Shown here piece by piece: positions 25,162 through 34,222 of a stretch of DNA of 46,910 bases. Every line of letters starts with the position of its first letter. Positions within the stretch are counted from its first letter, which is position 1. A program made the translations under genes and the position numbers. The stretch is from PNAI01 sp035574295 (GTDB taxonomy: Bacteria > Pseudomonadota > Alphaproteobacteria > Rhizobiales > Xanthobacteraceae), in the NCBI GenBank assembly GCA_035574295.1, contig DATLYX010000037.1:1-46910 (forward strand), in the 5' to 3' direction. The notes below the pieces were generated by a model. The model was not told where the DNA came from. It worked only from the letters and a program-made list of their open reading frames with translations, and ran no database searches.

Positions 25162-26127
25162 GTGAAGCTCGTGCTGTTTCAGACCGCGCCGGAGGGGGAG
25201 ATCCTGCCGGGGCTTTTGACCGATCGCGGGGTCGTGGACATTTCCGGCGCGGTGCCCAAAAGCTACACGCCGCAATCGACCATGACGGGCATCATCGACC
25301 GGTTCGAGCGCCTGCGCCCCGCCTTGCAGCGGCTGGCCGATACGGCGCCGGCGATCCCGCTTGCGCGCGTGCGGCTGCGCGCGCCGCTGCCGCGGCCGGG
25401 AAAGATTCTCGCCTGCATCGCCAATTATTGGGAGCATGCCCAACGCGAGCCGCGGCCGCTCAACATGTTCATGAAGAACCCCGATGCGGTGATCGGCCCC
25501 GGCGACACCATCGTGCTGCCGGAATTCACCGTGCCGTGGGCGTTCATGCACGAAGCGGAGCTGGCGTTGGTGATGAAGGGGCCGGCCAAGATGGTGAAAG
25601 GGAAAGACTGGAGAAGCGCGGTGTTCGGCTACACCTGCCTGATCGACGTCTCCGCGCGCGAGCAGGGCCGCCGCACCTGGCCTGCCACCCCGCTCACGAG
25701 TTGGCTCGGAAAATCGTTCGATACCTTCGCGCCGATCGGCCCCTGCATCACCACCGCCGACGAGATTGAAAATCCCAACGATCTCATCGTGCGGTTCTGG
25801 AACGACGGCCAGCTCCGCCACAACTACAACACCGACGACATGGAGCACCATGTGCCGGAGCTGGTCGAGTTCGCCACCACGGTGATGACCATGAACTCCG
25901 GCGACGTCATCGCCTGCGGCACCAATCACGAGGGCCTGGGTTTCTTGCAGGACGGGGAAACGGTGGAAATCGAGATTGAAAAGATCGGCCGCATGGCGTT
26001 GAAAGTGTCCGATCCACTCAAGCGCAAATGGGAGCGCGGCATCTACATGGGGGTCGATTCCACGCACCCGGAAGCGGTGAAGCGCTATCGCCCGCAAGGC
26101 GGCCCCACGGCCACGGGTGCGATTTGA
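25162..26127 (+). CDS. Fumarylacetoacetate hydrolase family protein
   Basis: A 321-residue FAH-family enzyme, a class that includes fumarylpyruvate hydrolase, 2-oxo-hept-3-ene-1,7-dioate hydratase and HpcE-type decarboxylase/isomerase. Metal ligands are visible: Glu-x-Glu in FMHEAELALVMKG near 130 and an Asp in LIDVSAREQ near 160. The conserved C-terminal NHEGLGF and GDVIACGT are present. Start is GTG with GGAGG five bases upstream. It shares an intergenic region with dioxygenase 3, so it probably acts on that enzyme's product. A reductase of the 3-hydroxyisobutyrate dehydrogenase family follows on the same strand. Confidence 0.92.
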   Translation: MKLVLFQTAPEGEILPGLLTDRGVVDISGAVPKSYTPQSTMTGIIDRFERLRPALQRLADTAPAIPLARVRLRAPLPRPGKILACIANYWEHAQREPRPLNMFMKNPDAVIGPGDTIVLPEFTVPWAFMHEAELALVMKGPAKMVKGKDWRSAVFGYTCLIDVSAREQGRRTWPATPLTSWLGKSFDTFAPIGPCITTADEIENPNDLIVRFWNDGQLRHNYNTDDMEHHVPELVEFATTVMTMNSGDVIACGTNHEGLGFLQDGETVEIEIEKIGRMALKVSDPLKRKWERGIYMGVDSTHPEAVKRYRPQGGPTATGAI

Positions 26128-26159
26128 ACGGTGCGTACAGCCAATACTTTCAGTTCTCC

Positions 26160-26276
26160 GTCATCCTGAGGCGGCGGCCGAAGGCCGCCCGCGAAGGATG
26201 ACGACCGCTGCGGTGCCAACACGCTTGCCGTCACCCTTCGAGGCTCGCCGCTACGCGGCTCGCGCCTCAGGGTGAC
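26160..26276. repeat. Two palindromic repeats, family 4
   Basis: Two short elements lie between the FAH-family and dehydrogenase genes: GTCATCCT...AGGATGAC (26160-26202) and GTCACCCT...AGGGTGAC (26230-26276), each with an inner inverted GC-rich stem. Further copies are at 27316-27364, 27388-27450 and 40604-40668. Confidence 0.8.
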
Positions 26277-26322
26277 CGAAAGCTCAGAGTGACGGAAAAA
26301 TGAAAGCCGGAGAATGATTGCA

Positions 26323-27132
26323 ATGCCTGATGCAATAAGGAAAGTCGGCGTCATCGGCCTGGGCAAGATGGGCAATCCCATGGCGCGCCTGCTCGCCGCC
26401 AAGGGATTTTCCGTGACCGGCTACGATGTCCGCGCGGAGGCGGCCAGCGCCGCGGCCAGGCACAACGTTGCGATCGCAAAATCGACCGCTGATCTTGCCG
26501 CGCAGTGCGATCTGGTCATCGTCGTCACCGGCTTTGAACATGAGGTCGATGCCGCGTTGTTCGGGGCGAACGGCGTGGTGGCCGGAGCGCGGCCGGGCAC
26601 CATCGTCGCCATAGCTTCCACCATCTCGCCGAGCGGCATGCGCGCGATCGGCGCGTGCCTCGCTGCAAAAAATCTCGTGCCGCTCGACATTCCGCTGTGC
26701 CGCGGCGAGCCCGCGGCGGAAGCGGGAAAGCTTCTGATCACCGGCGGCGGCGACAAGGCCGCCTTCGACCGCTGCCTTCCGGCGTTTTCCGCTTTTGCCG
26801 ATGCGATCTTCCACCTCGGTCCGCTCGGGGCAGGGCAGGTCGGCAAGATGGTCAACAACCTGATCCTGTGGGCCTGCATCTCGGCCAACTACGAGGGGCT
26901 CATGCTCGGCGAAAGACTCGGCGTCGATCGCAAGGCCATGCGCGAAATGCTGCTGCAGTCCAGCGCAGCCAACTGGTCGCTCGAAACCGGCGCCGGCGAT
27001 CGCCCCATGCCGTGGGCCGAGAAGGACATGATGATCGTGCTCGCCGAAGCCGATGCCGCACGCTTGAGTCTCCCGCTCTGCGGTGTGATCAAGGAAGTCG
27101 TCAAGGGCATCAAAGTGGCCCGCGGAGAATGA
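26323..27132 (+). CDS. NAD(P)-dependent dehydrogenase, 3-hydroxyisobutyrate dehydrogenase family
   Basis: A 269-residue beta-hydroxyacid dehydrogenase. The dinucleotide motif GLGKMGNPMA is at about 10-19, the substrate segment DIPLCRGEPAAEAG near 120, and the catalytic Lys in GQVGKMVNNLI near 170. I chose the MPDAI start because the ATG three codons earlier lies too near GGAG. Relatives reduce or oxidise 3-hydroxyisobutyrate, tartronate semialdehyde or similar acids. It follows the FAH-family gene but repeats fill the 195-base gap, so shared transcription is uncertain. A second family member at 34886-35848 is clearly different in sequence. Confidence 0.88.
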   Translation: MPDAIRKVGVIGLGKMGNPMARLLAAKGFSVTGYDVRAEAASAAARHNVAIAKSTADLAAQCDLVIVVTGFEHEVDAALFGANGVVAGARPGTIVAIASTISPSGMRAIGACLAAKNLVPLDIPLCRGEPAAEAGKLLITGGGDKAAFDRCLPAFSAFADAIFHLGPLGAGQVGKMVNNLILWACISANYEGLMLGERLGVDRKAMREMLLQSSAANWSLETGAGDRPMPWAEKDMMIVLAEADAARLSLPLCGVIKEVVKGIKVARGE

Positions 27133-27315
27133 TCCCGGCGGGCTTTTGAACCGACCCGCCCTCAGGCTGAGGAGGTCGCGGAACGCGGTCGTCTCGAAGC
27201 ATGAGGGCGGCCTTGTGGTTCGGGACGCAGCCTTCGGCCGCTCCCCGCCATGCGGCTGATCGAGTCTTTTTCATTTCATGGCGCAACGGCACGACGCCCA
27301 GATTACGCACCGCCG

Positions 27316-27364
27316 TCACCCTGAGGTGCGAGGCGCCGTAGGCGCCGAGCCTCGAAGGGTGACG
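27316..27364. repeat. Palindromic repeat, family 4 copy c
   Basis: GTCACCCT and AGGGTGAC at the ends, with inner arms GAGGCGCC and GGCGCCGAGCCTC. The next copy follows after 23 bases. Confidence 0.82.
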
Positions 27365-27387
27365 GGATTCCTTGCGGGGTGCCGGCG

Positions 27388-27450
27388 TCATCCTTCAGGG
27401 CGCACCGACGGACCCCGGGCGGTCCCTCGGCACGCACCTTTAGGATGACG
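27388..27450. repeat. Palindromic repeat, family 4 copy d
   Basis: GTCATCCT and AGGATGAC at the ends; the inner part contains GGACCCCGGGCGGTCC, itself an inverted repeat. Confidence 0.78.
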
Positions 27451-27468
27451 GCAATGGTTTGATATCGG

Positions 27469-27870
27469 TCACCCCAGCGCGTTCACGCCGGCCTGTGCGA
27501 TCTGCTCGTCCTCGTGCGACTGCACGCCGGACACCCCGATCGCACCCACGCATTCGCCCTGATGCATCAGCGGCAGCCCGCCTTGGAACATCTGGCCCTC
27601 CACGGGAAAGGTCAGGAACGCCGGCCGCTCCTTCACGCGATCCTCCCAGAACTTGGTCGGCCGCCGCGTCAGCGCGGAGGCGCGCGCCTTGCCGATGGCA
27701 ACTTCGGCGCTGATCGGCCCGCAGCCGTCCATGCGCTCGACCAGCAGTGGATAGCCCGCATCGTCGACGATCGCGACGGTGACTTTCCAGTTGTTCTTCT
27801 GCGCCTCGGCGAGGCACGCCGCCATCATTTTCTTTGCGTCGGCGGATGTCAGGGCTGGTTTATTGCGCAT
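27469..27870 (-). CDS. GlcG/HbpS family protein (DUF336)
   Basis: A 133-residue GlcG/HbpS-like protein. The family pattern is seen in VTVAIVDDAGYPLLVERMDG at about 30-49, then GKARASALTRRPTKFWED and the Gly-rich FQGGLPLMHQGECVGAIGVSG near 95-115. Members bind haem or small cofactors, or occur in glycolate and glycol catabolism; some are part of dehydratase or lyase gene sets. The MRNKP start has GGGGA about eight bases upstream. It is convergent with the dehydrogenase gene, separated by repeats. No signal peptide is seen in the chosen form, so it should be cytosolic. Confidence 0.85.
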   Translation of the reverse strand: MRNKPALTSADAKKMMAACLAEAQKNNWKVTVAIVDDAGYPLLVERMDGCGPISAEVAIGKARASALTRRPTKFWEDRVKERPAFLTFPVEGQMFQGGLPLMHQGECVGAIGVSGVQSHEDEQIAQAGVNALG

Positions 27871-28204
27871 GTCGGTTTTCCCCATGTGTCCATGAAAACA
27901 GGCACGACACATTTGAGGGAAACCGGCCTTGCGTCAATCGGCCTTATGTAGGGTTGATGGGAATTGAAAGGCCGATGCACTATTCGCCATAGCGAGATGA
28001 CTTAAAGATTGCCGCGCGTCCCGGGCGCAGCGTAGCGAACGGTGCAGACCCGGGATCGTCCGGGGCGGCGGTCCCGGATCAGCGGTGCACCGCTCCGCGC
28101 CTGAAGGCGCTGCGCGCTGCACCGCATCCGGGACGTTGAGTGCGATAGCAATGGGCTCCGCGCTGCACCGCGGCCGGGATGCGCGGGCCTGATCGCATCG
28201 CGCT
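27871..28204. other. Spacer with family-2 repeat
   Basis: About 330 bases between two minus-strand genes. It holds the family-2 element at 28017-28135 and a short similar tail (CTCCGCGCTGCACCGCGGCCGGGATG) at about 28152-28177. No coding frame is supported. Confidence 0.65.
28017..28135. repeat. Palindromic repeat, family 2 copy c
   Basis: CGTCCCGG at the left and CATCCGGGACG at the right, with GGTGCAGACCCGGGATC and GGTCCCGGATCAGCGGTGCACC inside, the same plan as 7613-7755 and 12737-12880 but shorter. Confidence 0.75.
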
Positions 28205-29065
28205 TTAGCTCTGGTCCCACTCCACCCGCGCGGCGCCAGGGCTCGCCGGGTCGTAGTACCACTTCAGCCCCAGTTTCTCCTCGCTGAGCACGTCGGTCTT
28301 GAAGCTGCGCCAGGCCTGGATTTCGAAGTAGTCGAGCGGCCCGCCGTGCGCGCGCAGCCGATGCGGTACGCCCGGAGGGAAATACACAAGCGTGCCTGGT
28401 TCGAGCACCTGCGTGTCGTCCCCCACCTGCACCATGCCCTGGCCCTTGAACGTGATGTAGCAGTGGGCGGCGCCGTCGGGATTGGCAGGCGTGCCGACGT
28501 GCCGGTGATAGGGCGACGAGCCGCCTTCGCGATAGTGCATCTCGCCCGCCTGGATGGCATTGGTCGGCGTGAGTCTCTTGCCGTCGAGCAGTCTGACGCT
28601 CGACTCGGCGCAGAACCGCCGCACGCGGCCGCCGCTGGCGTCGCTGAGACGGCGCAGCGTGTTGCGGTTGAAAAAATATCCCGGCCCGCCGGGCAAGCCG
28701 TCTTCGACGGCGGCGGGCGGCTTCGGCGTCACCATGTGCAACAGTTGCAGGTCCGCGCTTGTTGCCTCGAATGTGGCCGACTCGCCCGGCGCAAGCAGCA
28801 CGCCGGCGCCGTCCTCGGCCGTACGCGACTGGCCCTTAAAATTGATGCTGCCGCCGTTCGGCGCTTCGATGACATAGACGAGGTGGTACTTGTCGCCGGC
28901 CTGCACTTCGAGCTTGCGCCCCTTCGACACCGTGCGATGGAAGACGTCCAAGGTCTTCGATCCGCACAGCGCCTGGCTGCACAGCGTCCGCTCCAGCCCG
29001 GATGCGACCGGTTTGGCTTCGGTTCTGTTCCAATTGACGATTGAAACGTCGCGCATCGTCGCCAT
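28205..29065 (-). CDS. Two-domain cupin (bicupin) protein
   Basis: A 286-residue bicupin. The N-terminal domain (about 35-110) keeps the fold but few histidines. The C-terminal domain (about 165-255) has a metal site: SPYHRHVG, then HCYITFKGQG, and VPHRLRAHGG. The ATG at MATMRD has GGAGG seven bases upstream; the ATG two codons before is too close. Bicupins of this kind include gentisate- and salicylate-type ring-cleaving dioxygenases and various isomerases, so a role in aromatic breakdown is possible, but only one domain looks metal-competent. A 12-bp dyad lies upstream. Confidence 0.82.
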   Translation of the reverse strand: MATMRDVSIVNWNRTEAKPVASGLERTLCSQALCGSKTLDVFHRTVSKGRKLEVQAGDKYHLVYVIEAPNGGSINFKGQSRTAEDGAGVLLAPGESATFEATSADLQLLHMVTPKPPAAVEDGLPGGPGYFFNRNTLRRLSDASGGRVRRFCAESSVRLLDGKRLTPTNAIQAGEMHYREGGSSPYHRHVGTPANPDGAAHCYITFKGQGMVQVGDDTQVLEPGTLVYFPPGVPHRLRAHGGPLDYFEIQAWRSFKTDVLSEEKLGLKWYYDPASPGAARVEWDQS

Positions 29066-29125
29066 GGACATTCCTCCTCACGAAAAGCGACCGAACCTTA
29101 GGGTTGCCTCAATCTCCGTGCTGCT

Positions 29126-29189
29126 GCCGTTTCGGCGGCATTTCGCTTCGATCTCGGCTGCTCAAGTCGGAAGATAACGCCGAAACGGC
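29126..29189. promoter_or_regulatory. 12-bp dyad upstream of the bicupin gene
   Basis: GCCGTTTCGGCG (29126-29137) and CGCCGAAACGGC (29178-29189) are exact complements, 40 bases apart, 60-125 bases upstream of the bicupin start. The arms could be two operator half-sites or a hairpin; no regulator gene is adjacent. Confidence 0.45.
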
Positions 29190-29618
29190 GCCGCTGCACA
29201 AGCGGATTCGTCATCACGCTGCCCTGGCCCTCATGCTGAAAACCCGACCGAAAAGAAAATTCGTGCGATAAATTGTGGTCAAGCGAAAGCGGCCCTCCCC
29301 CTCTCCGGGTCGGCATGCGCGCTCATGGCCTCGTGTTCGTTGCTCACTCATCTCGCGCGCACGCCTCCCTTCCTCTCCCCCTCCCATTCGCGCTGGCCCA
29401 CATGGTGCGGTCGGGCGTGTGGCGTTCCCGCGCGGAGGAGGAGACGAGCGACGGAGAGGGGGTGGGCCGTATCTCCTATGGAAAAGCGTCCGAATGCACC
29501 GAACAAATTTCCGACCAGACTCTGAAGGTGCCCGGAGAACAATGTCAAAGGCTGACCTTCGGACTTGATCCAAAGGACGAGATGGCGCGGTTGCGCCGGC
29601 TTCGATTCGGCCCATATG

Positions 29619-29673
29619 TATGCGATCCTCTTGTATGCGATCCTCTTGATCCGCCGGCCTCTTGATCCGCCGG
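29619..29673. repeat. Two overlapping tandem duplications before lhr
   Basis: TATGCGATCCTCTTG is duplicated at 29619-29633 and 29634-29648, and CCTCTTGATCCGCCGG is duplicated at 29642-29657 and 29658-29673. Both are exact, share bases at their junction, and end 21 bases before the likely lhr start. Confidence 0.92.
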
Positions 29674-29694
29674 ATAGTCGCTGCCTCGGAGAAT

Positions 29695-32600
29695 GTGGTG
29701 CTGGACCTGTTCGCATCGTCGCTGCGCCGGACGGATTTGTTTCATCCGGCGGTCGAGGCGTGGTTTCGCAGCGCGTTTTCCGCGCCGACGCTGGCGCAGC
29801 GGGAAGCCTGGCCGGCGATCAAATCCGGCCGCAACGTACTGATTGCCGCGCCCACCGGCTCCGGCAAGACGCTCGCCGCCTTCCTTGCCGCCATCGACGA
29901 CCTCGTGCGGCAGGGCCTCGACGGCGGCCTGCCGGATGAGACGCAGGTGGTCTATGTCTCGCCGCTGAAGGCGCTGTCGAACGACATCCAGCGCAATCTT
30001 GAGACGCCGCTCGCCGGCATCCGCGAAAAGTTGCGCGAGCTCGGTCTGCCCGACGTGGACATCCGCGCGCTCGTGCGCACCGGCGACACACCCTCCGGCG
30101 AGCGCGAGAAGATGCGGCGGAAACCGCCGCACATCGTGGTCACCACGCCGGAATCGCTCTACATCCTGCTCGGTTCGGAGTCCGGCCGCGCCATGCTCTC
30201 CACCGTGCGGACCGTGATCGTGGACGAAATCCACGCGCTCGCGCCGAACAAGCGCGGCAGTCATCTTGCGCTGTCGCTGGAGCGGCTCTCCGTGCTCTGC
30301 GGCGACAGGCTCTTGCGCATCGGGCTCTCGGCCACGCAAAAACCCATCGATCTCGTCGCCAAATTTCTGGTCGGTGTGGGCCAGGACGGCTATGCGCCCG
30401 ACTGCGTCATCATCGACACCGGCCATCAGCGCCGGCGCGACCTCGCGCTGGAAATCCCCGACGCCCCGCTTGAGGCCGTGATGTCGGCGGAGGTGTGGGA
30501 GCAGGTCTATCGCCGCCTTGCCGAATTGATCGAGCAGCACCGCACCACGCTGATCTTCGTCAACACCCGCCGCCTCGCCGAGCGCGTGGCCCGACATCTC
30601 TCCGACCTCATCGGCGAGGAGCATCTCACTGCGCATCACGGCAGCCTGGCGAAGGAGCATCGGCTTGACGCCGAGCGGCGGCTGAAGCAGGGCAAGCTCA
30701 AGGCGCTGGTCGCCACCGCGTCTCTGGAGCTCGGCATCGACATCGGCGATGTCGATCTCGTGTGCCAAATCGGCTCCCCGCGTTCGATCGCCACCTTCCT
30801 GCAGCGCGTCGGCCGCTCCGGCCATGCGGTGGGCGGCACGCCCAAGGGCCGGCTGTTCCCGCTCTCGCGCGACGAGCTTGTGGAATGCGCCGCGCTCATC
30901 GACAGCGTGCGCCGCGGCGAGCTCGATCGGCTGATCGTGCCGGAACAGCCGCTCGACGTGCTGGCGCAACAAATCGTGGCCGAGGCCGCCGCACGCGAAT
31001 GGCAGGCGGACGAACTGTATGAAGTGTTTCGCCGCGCCTTTCCCTACCGCGCGCTGTCCCGCAAGGATTACGACGCCGTCGTGACCATGGTCGCCGAGGG
31101 CTTTTCGACCCGCCGCGGCCGGCGCGGCGCCCTGATCCACCACGACGCCGTCAACAAGCGCCTGCGCGGCCGTCGCGGCGCGCAGCTTGTCGCGCTCACT
31201 TCCGGCGGTACCATTCCCGACGTGGCCGACTACCAGGTGCTGCTCGAACCGGAGAACCAGTTCATCGGCACCGTGAACGAGGATTTTGCCGTCGAGAGCA
31301 TGGCCGGCGACATTTTCCAGCTCGGCAACCGCAGCTATCTGATCCGCCGCGTCGAGGCCGGCGTGGTGCGCGTGGAGGATGCTCACGGCCAACCGCCGTC
31401 GATTCCGTTCTGGCTCGGCGAGGCGCCCGGCCGCAGCGATGAATTGTCCGACTCGGTGTCGCGTCTGCGCGCGGACATCGCCGACCGCCTGCGCAACGAC
31501 GCAAGCGGCGCGGCGGCCTTGCGCTGGCTCATCGACGAGATCGGCCTCGCCGAGCCGGCAGCGCGGCAGCTCGTGGAGTATCTCGCCGCCGCCCACGCCG
31601 CGCTCGGCTGCCTGCCCACCAAGGACACCATCGTCTTCGAACGCTTCTTCGACGAGGTGGGCGGCACGCAGCTCGTGATTCACTCCGTTTACGGCAGCCG
31701 CATCAACCGCGCCTGGGGCTTGGCGCTGCGCAAAAAATTCTGCCGCAAGTTCAATTTCGAGCTGCAGGCCGCCGCCACCGAGGACAATATCGTGCTGTCG
31801 CTGACCACGGTGCATTCGTTTGCGCTGCCGGAGGTGGCGAGCTATCTGCATTCCAATTCGGTGCGACAAGTGCTGACGCAGGCGCTTCTCGATGCGCCCA
31901 TGTTCAACACCCGGTGGCGCTGGGTCGCCGCCGTCTCGCTCGCGCTGCCGCGTTTCCGCGGCGGCCAGAAGGTGCCGCCGCAGCTCGCCCGCATGGCGGC
32001 GGAGGATCTCGTTGCGGTCGTGTTCCCCGACCAGATCGCCTGCGCCGAAAACATCGTCGGCGACCGCGAGATTCCCGACCATCCGCTGGTCAACCAGACC
32101 ATCGGCGATTGTCTCACCGAGGCCATGGACATCGCCGGTTTGGTGGCGCTGCTCAAACGCATCGAGGCGGGCGAGGTGCAGATCGTCGCGCGCGATTTGA
32201 CCGAGCCCTCGCCGCTCGCGCTCGAAGTCTTGGCGGCGCGGCCCTATGCCTTCCTCGACGACGCCCCGCTGGAAGAGCGCCGCACGCAAGCGGTCATGGC
32301 GCGGCGCTGGATGTCGCCCGAGGACGCCGCCGAGCTCGGCCAGCTCGATGCGGCCGCCATCGCGCGCGTGCGCGAGGAGGCCTGGCCCGACGCCGCCAAC
32401 GCCGACGAATTGCACGACGCGCTGATGTGGCTCGGTTTCCTCACCGCGGAGGAGGCGCACCGCACCCCGGATTGGAATGCGTGGTTGGCCGATCTCGCGA
32501 AACAAAACCGCGCCGCGCAAATTTCGGGCCCGCGCGGCAAGCTGTGGATCACCGCCGAGCGCCTGCCGCAGTTCCGCGCGCTCTGGCCCTCGGCGACTGT

Positions 32601-34107
32601 GGAGCCGGGGATCGCCGCACCCGGCGCCTATGGCGAGCAGCAATGGTCGCTCGACGATGCGCTGGTGGAAATTCTCCGCGGTCGGCTCGAAGGTCTTGGC
32701 CCCGTGACGCCGCAAACGCTTGGCGCGCCGCTCAGTCTTTCGCCCTCCCAAATCGCCGCGGCGCTCGCCGCCCTTGAGCACGAAGGCTTTGCCATGCGCG
32801 GCCGTTTCACGCCGGGCGCAACGGAAGAGGAATGGTGCGACCGCCGCCTGCTCGCCCGCATCCACAACTATACGATCAAGCGTCTGCGCGCCGAGATCGA
32901 GCCGGTGACCGCCGCCGACTTCATGCGTTTTCTTCCCGTGTGGCAGAAGGTTGCATCCGATGCGCGCATGGACGGCCCCGACGCGATCGACGCGGTTGTC
33001 GCGCAGCTCGAAGGCTACGAAGCGCCCGCCGGCGCCTGGGAAACCGAAATTCTTCCCGCGCGCATCGCGGGTTACGAGCCCGCCTGGCTCGACGACCGCT
33101 GCACCGCCGGCCACGTGGCCTGGCGGCGGCTGCGGCCGCGCGTTGCCCGCAACGGCGACAGCCGCCCTGCGCCCGTGCGCAGCACGCCGATCACGCTGCT
33201 CGAACGCCGCAACTCCGCGCTCTGGCTGTCGCTGCCGTCGAACCCCGTTGCCACTGCGCCGAGTCCGAAGGCGCAGGCCGTGCTCGACGTCATCCGCGAG
33301 AACGGCGCCTCCTTCTTCGACGAACTTGCCGAGGGCAGCGGGCTGCTCGCCTCGCAGGCCGAGGAGGCGCTCGCCGAGCTGGTCGCGCTCGGCCTCGTGA
33401 CCTCCGACAGTTTTGCCGGCCTGCGCGCGCTGCTCGTGCCGTCCGCCGAGCGGCGGCCGCTGCATGGCGTGCATCGCCGCCGCCGCACGGTGAAATTCGG
33501 CATGGAGAGCGCAGGCCGCTGGGCGTTGGTGCGCCGCCCGCCCGCGACGCAGGCGAGCGCGCCGCCGGACTCCGCCGCCGTCGAGCACGTTGCGCGCGTG
33601 CTGTTGCGCCGCTACGGCGTGGTGTTCTGGCGGCTCTTGGAACGCGAGGCCGACTGGCTGCCGCCCTGGCGGGATCTGCTGCGCGTCTATCGCCGGCTCG
33701 AAGCGCGCGGCGAGATCCGCGGCGGCCGTTTCGTTGCCGGATTCTCCGGCGAGCAGTATGCGCTTCCCGATGCAGTCGCGACCCTGCGCGACATCCGGCG
33801 CAAGGAGGCAACCGGCGAGTGGATTTCCGTCTCCGGCGCCGACCCGCTCAATCTCATCGGCATTGTCACGCCCGGGCCGCGCCTGGCCGCGCTCACCGGC
33901 AACCGGCTTCTGTTGCGCGACGGCCTCCCGATCGCCACGCTCGCCGCCGGCGCAATTGAGTTCCACGTCGCGCTCGATCCGGAGACCGAATGGCAGGCGC
34001 GCAAGGCGCTGTTGCGCTCCCTCGGCGCCGCATCGGTGGCAAGATACGGCGCGAACCCGGCCGAGCAGGATCGTTGGTCGCGCCATGCCGATCGTCCGCT
34101 GAACTGA
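29695..34107 (+). CDS. lhr: Lhr-type DEAD/DEAH-box ATP-dependent helicase
   Basis: A protein of about 1470 residues with the full Lhr plan: two RecA-like domains, winged helix, Lhr-specific beta-barrel region and a long C-terminal extension, as in E. coli Lhr (about 1540 residues). Motifs seen: Q-type region TLAQREAWPAI, Walker A APTGSGKT at about 47-54, Walker B DEIH, motif III LSATQKP, motif V ASLELGIDIG and motif VI QRVGRSGH. Lhr is a 3'-5' DNA or RNA-DNA helicase tied to DNA repair. Start is uncertain: GTG at 29695 or 29698 follows GGAGA; a TTG at 29662 is also in frame. No nuclease or phosphoesterase partner gene (as in some Lhr operons) lies downstream. A 1513-codon antisense frame is a GC-bias shadow. 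Confidence 0.95.
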   Translation: MVLDLFASSLRRTDLFHPAVEAWFRSAFSAPTLAQREAWPAIKSGRNVLIAAPTGSGKTLAAFLAAIDDLVRQGLDGGLPDETQVVYVSPLKALSNDIQRNLETPLAGIREKLRELGLPDVDIRALVRTGDTPSGEREKMRRKPPHIVVTTPESLYILLGSESGRAMLSTVRTVIVDEIHALAPNKRGSHLALSLERLSVLCGDRLLRIGLSATQKPIDLVAKFLVGVGQDGYAPDCVIIDTGHQRRRDLALEIPDAPLEAVMSAEVWEQVYRRLAELIEQHRTTLIFVNTRRLAERVARHLSDLIGEEHLTAHHGSLAKEHRLDAERRLKQGKLKALVATASLELGIDIGDVDLVCQIGSPRSIATFLQRVGRSGHAVGGTPKGRLFPLSRDELVECAALIDSVRRGELDRLIVPEQPLDVLAQQIVAEAAAREWQADELYEVFRRAFPYRALSRKDYDAVVTMVAEGFSTRRGRRGALIHHDAVNKRLRGRRGAQLVALTSGGTIPDVADYQVLLEPENQFIGTVNEDFAVESMAGDIFQLGNRSYLIRRVEAGVVRVEDAHGQPPSIPFWLGEAPGRSDELSDSVSRLRADIADRLRNDASGAAALRWLIDEIGLAEPAARQLVEYLAAAHAALGCLPTKDTIVFERFFDEVGGTQLVIHSVYGSRINRAWGLALRKKFCRKFNFELQAAATEDNIVLSLTTVHSFALPEVASYLHSNSVRQVLTQALLDAPMFNTRWRWVAAVSLALPRFRGGQKVPPQLARMAAEDLVAVVFPDQIACAENIVGDREIPDHPLVNQTIGDCLTEAMDIAGLVALLKRIEAGEVQIVARDLTEPSPLALEVLAARPYAFLDDAPLEERRTQAVMARRWMSPEDAAELGQLDAAAIARVREEAWPDAANADELHDALMWLGFLTAEEAHRTPDWNAWLADLAKQNRAAQISGPRGKLWITAERLPQFRALWPSATVEPGIAAPGAYGEQQWSLDDALVEILRGRLEGLGPVTPQTLGAPLSLSPSQIAAALAALEHEGFAMRGRFTPGATEEEWCDRRLLARIHNYTIKRLRAEIEPVTAADFMRFLPVWQKVASDARMDGPDAIDAVVAQLEGYEAPAGAWETEILPARIAGYEPAWLDDRCTAGHVAWRRLRPRVARNGDSRPAPVRSTPITLLERRNSALWLSLPSNPVATAPSPKAQAVLDVIRENGASFFDELAEGSGLLASQAEEALAELVALGLVTSDSFAGLRALLVPSAERRPLHGVHRRRRTVKFGMESAGRWALVRRPPATQASAPPDSAAVEHVARVLLRRYGVVFWRLLEREADWLPPWRDLLRVYRRLEARGEIRGGRFVAGFSGEQYALPDAVATLRDIRRKEATGEWISVSGADPLNLIGIVTPGPRLAALTGNRLLLRDGLPIATLAAGAIEFHVALDPETEWQARKALLRSLGAASVARYGANPAEQDRWSRHADRPLN

Positions 34108-34222
34108 AATTCACGCCCGTACCGCTGTCTGGAAGCGTTCACGCGGATCGCATTCTGGTGTAGCCTAGGCGCGTTCATTTCCATCAATGCAATGGAAGAT
34201 CACTCTTTAGGGAGGAATCGCC

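Larger units (their letters stand above)
27133..27468. other. Repeat-filled spacer
   Basis: No gene. Besides the two family-4 elements listed separately, a degraded version of the same kind lies at about 27155-27215 (CCTCAGGCTGAGG ... CTCGAAGCATGAGG). The flanking genes are convergent, so this is a shared 3' region. Confidence 0.7.
29066..29694. other. Long spacer upstream of lhr
   Basis: About 630 bases with no supported gene, though several small frames are open. It contains a 12-bp dyad (29126-29189), a pyrimidine-rich segment that pairs loosely with a purine-rich one (CCTCCCCCTCTCC near 29295 and GGAGAGGGGGTGGG near 29453), and two nested tandem duplications (29619-29673) just before the helicase gene. 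Confidence 0.55.

Noticed and set aside
29545..34086. A 1513-codon open frame antisense to lhr
   Set aside because: It is a by-product of high GC at third codon positions in lhr: the composition is Arg/His/Asp/Gly-rich with no domain, and the sense strand encodes an intact, motif-complete helicase.
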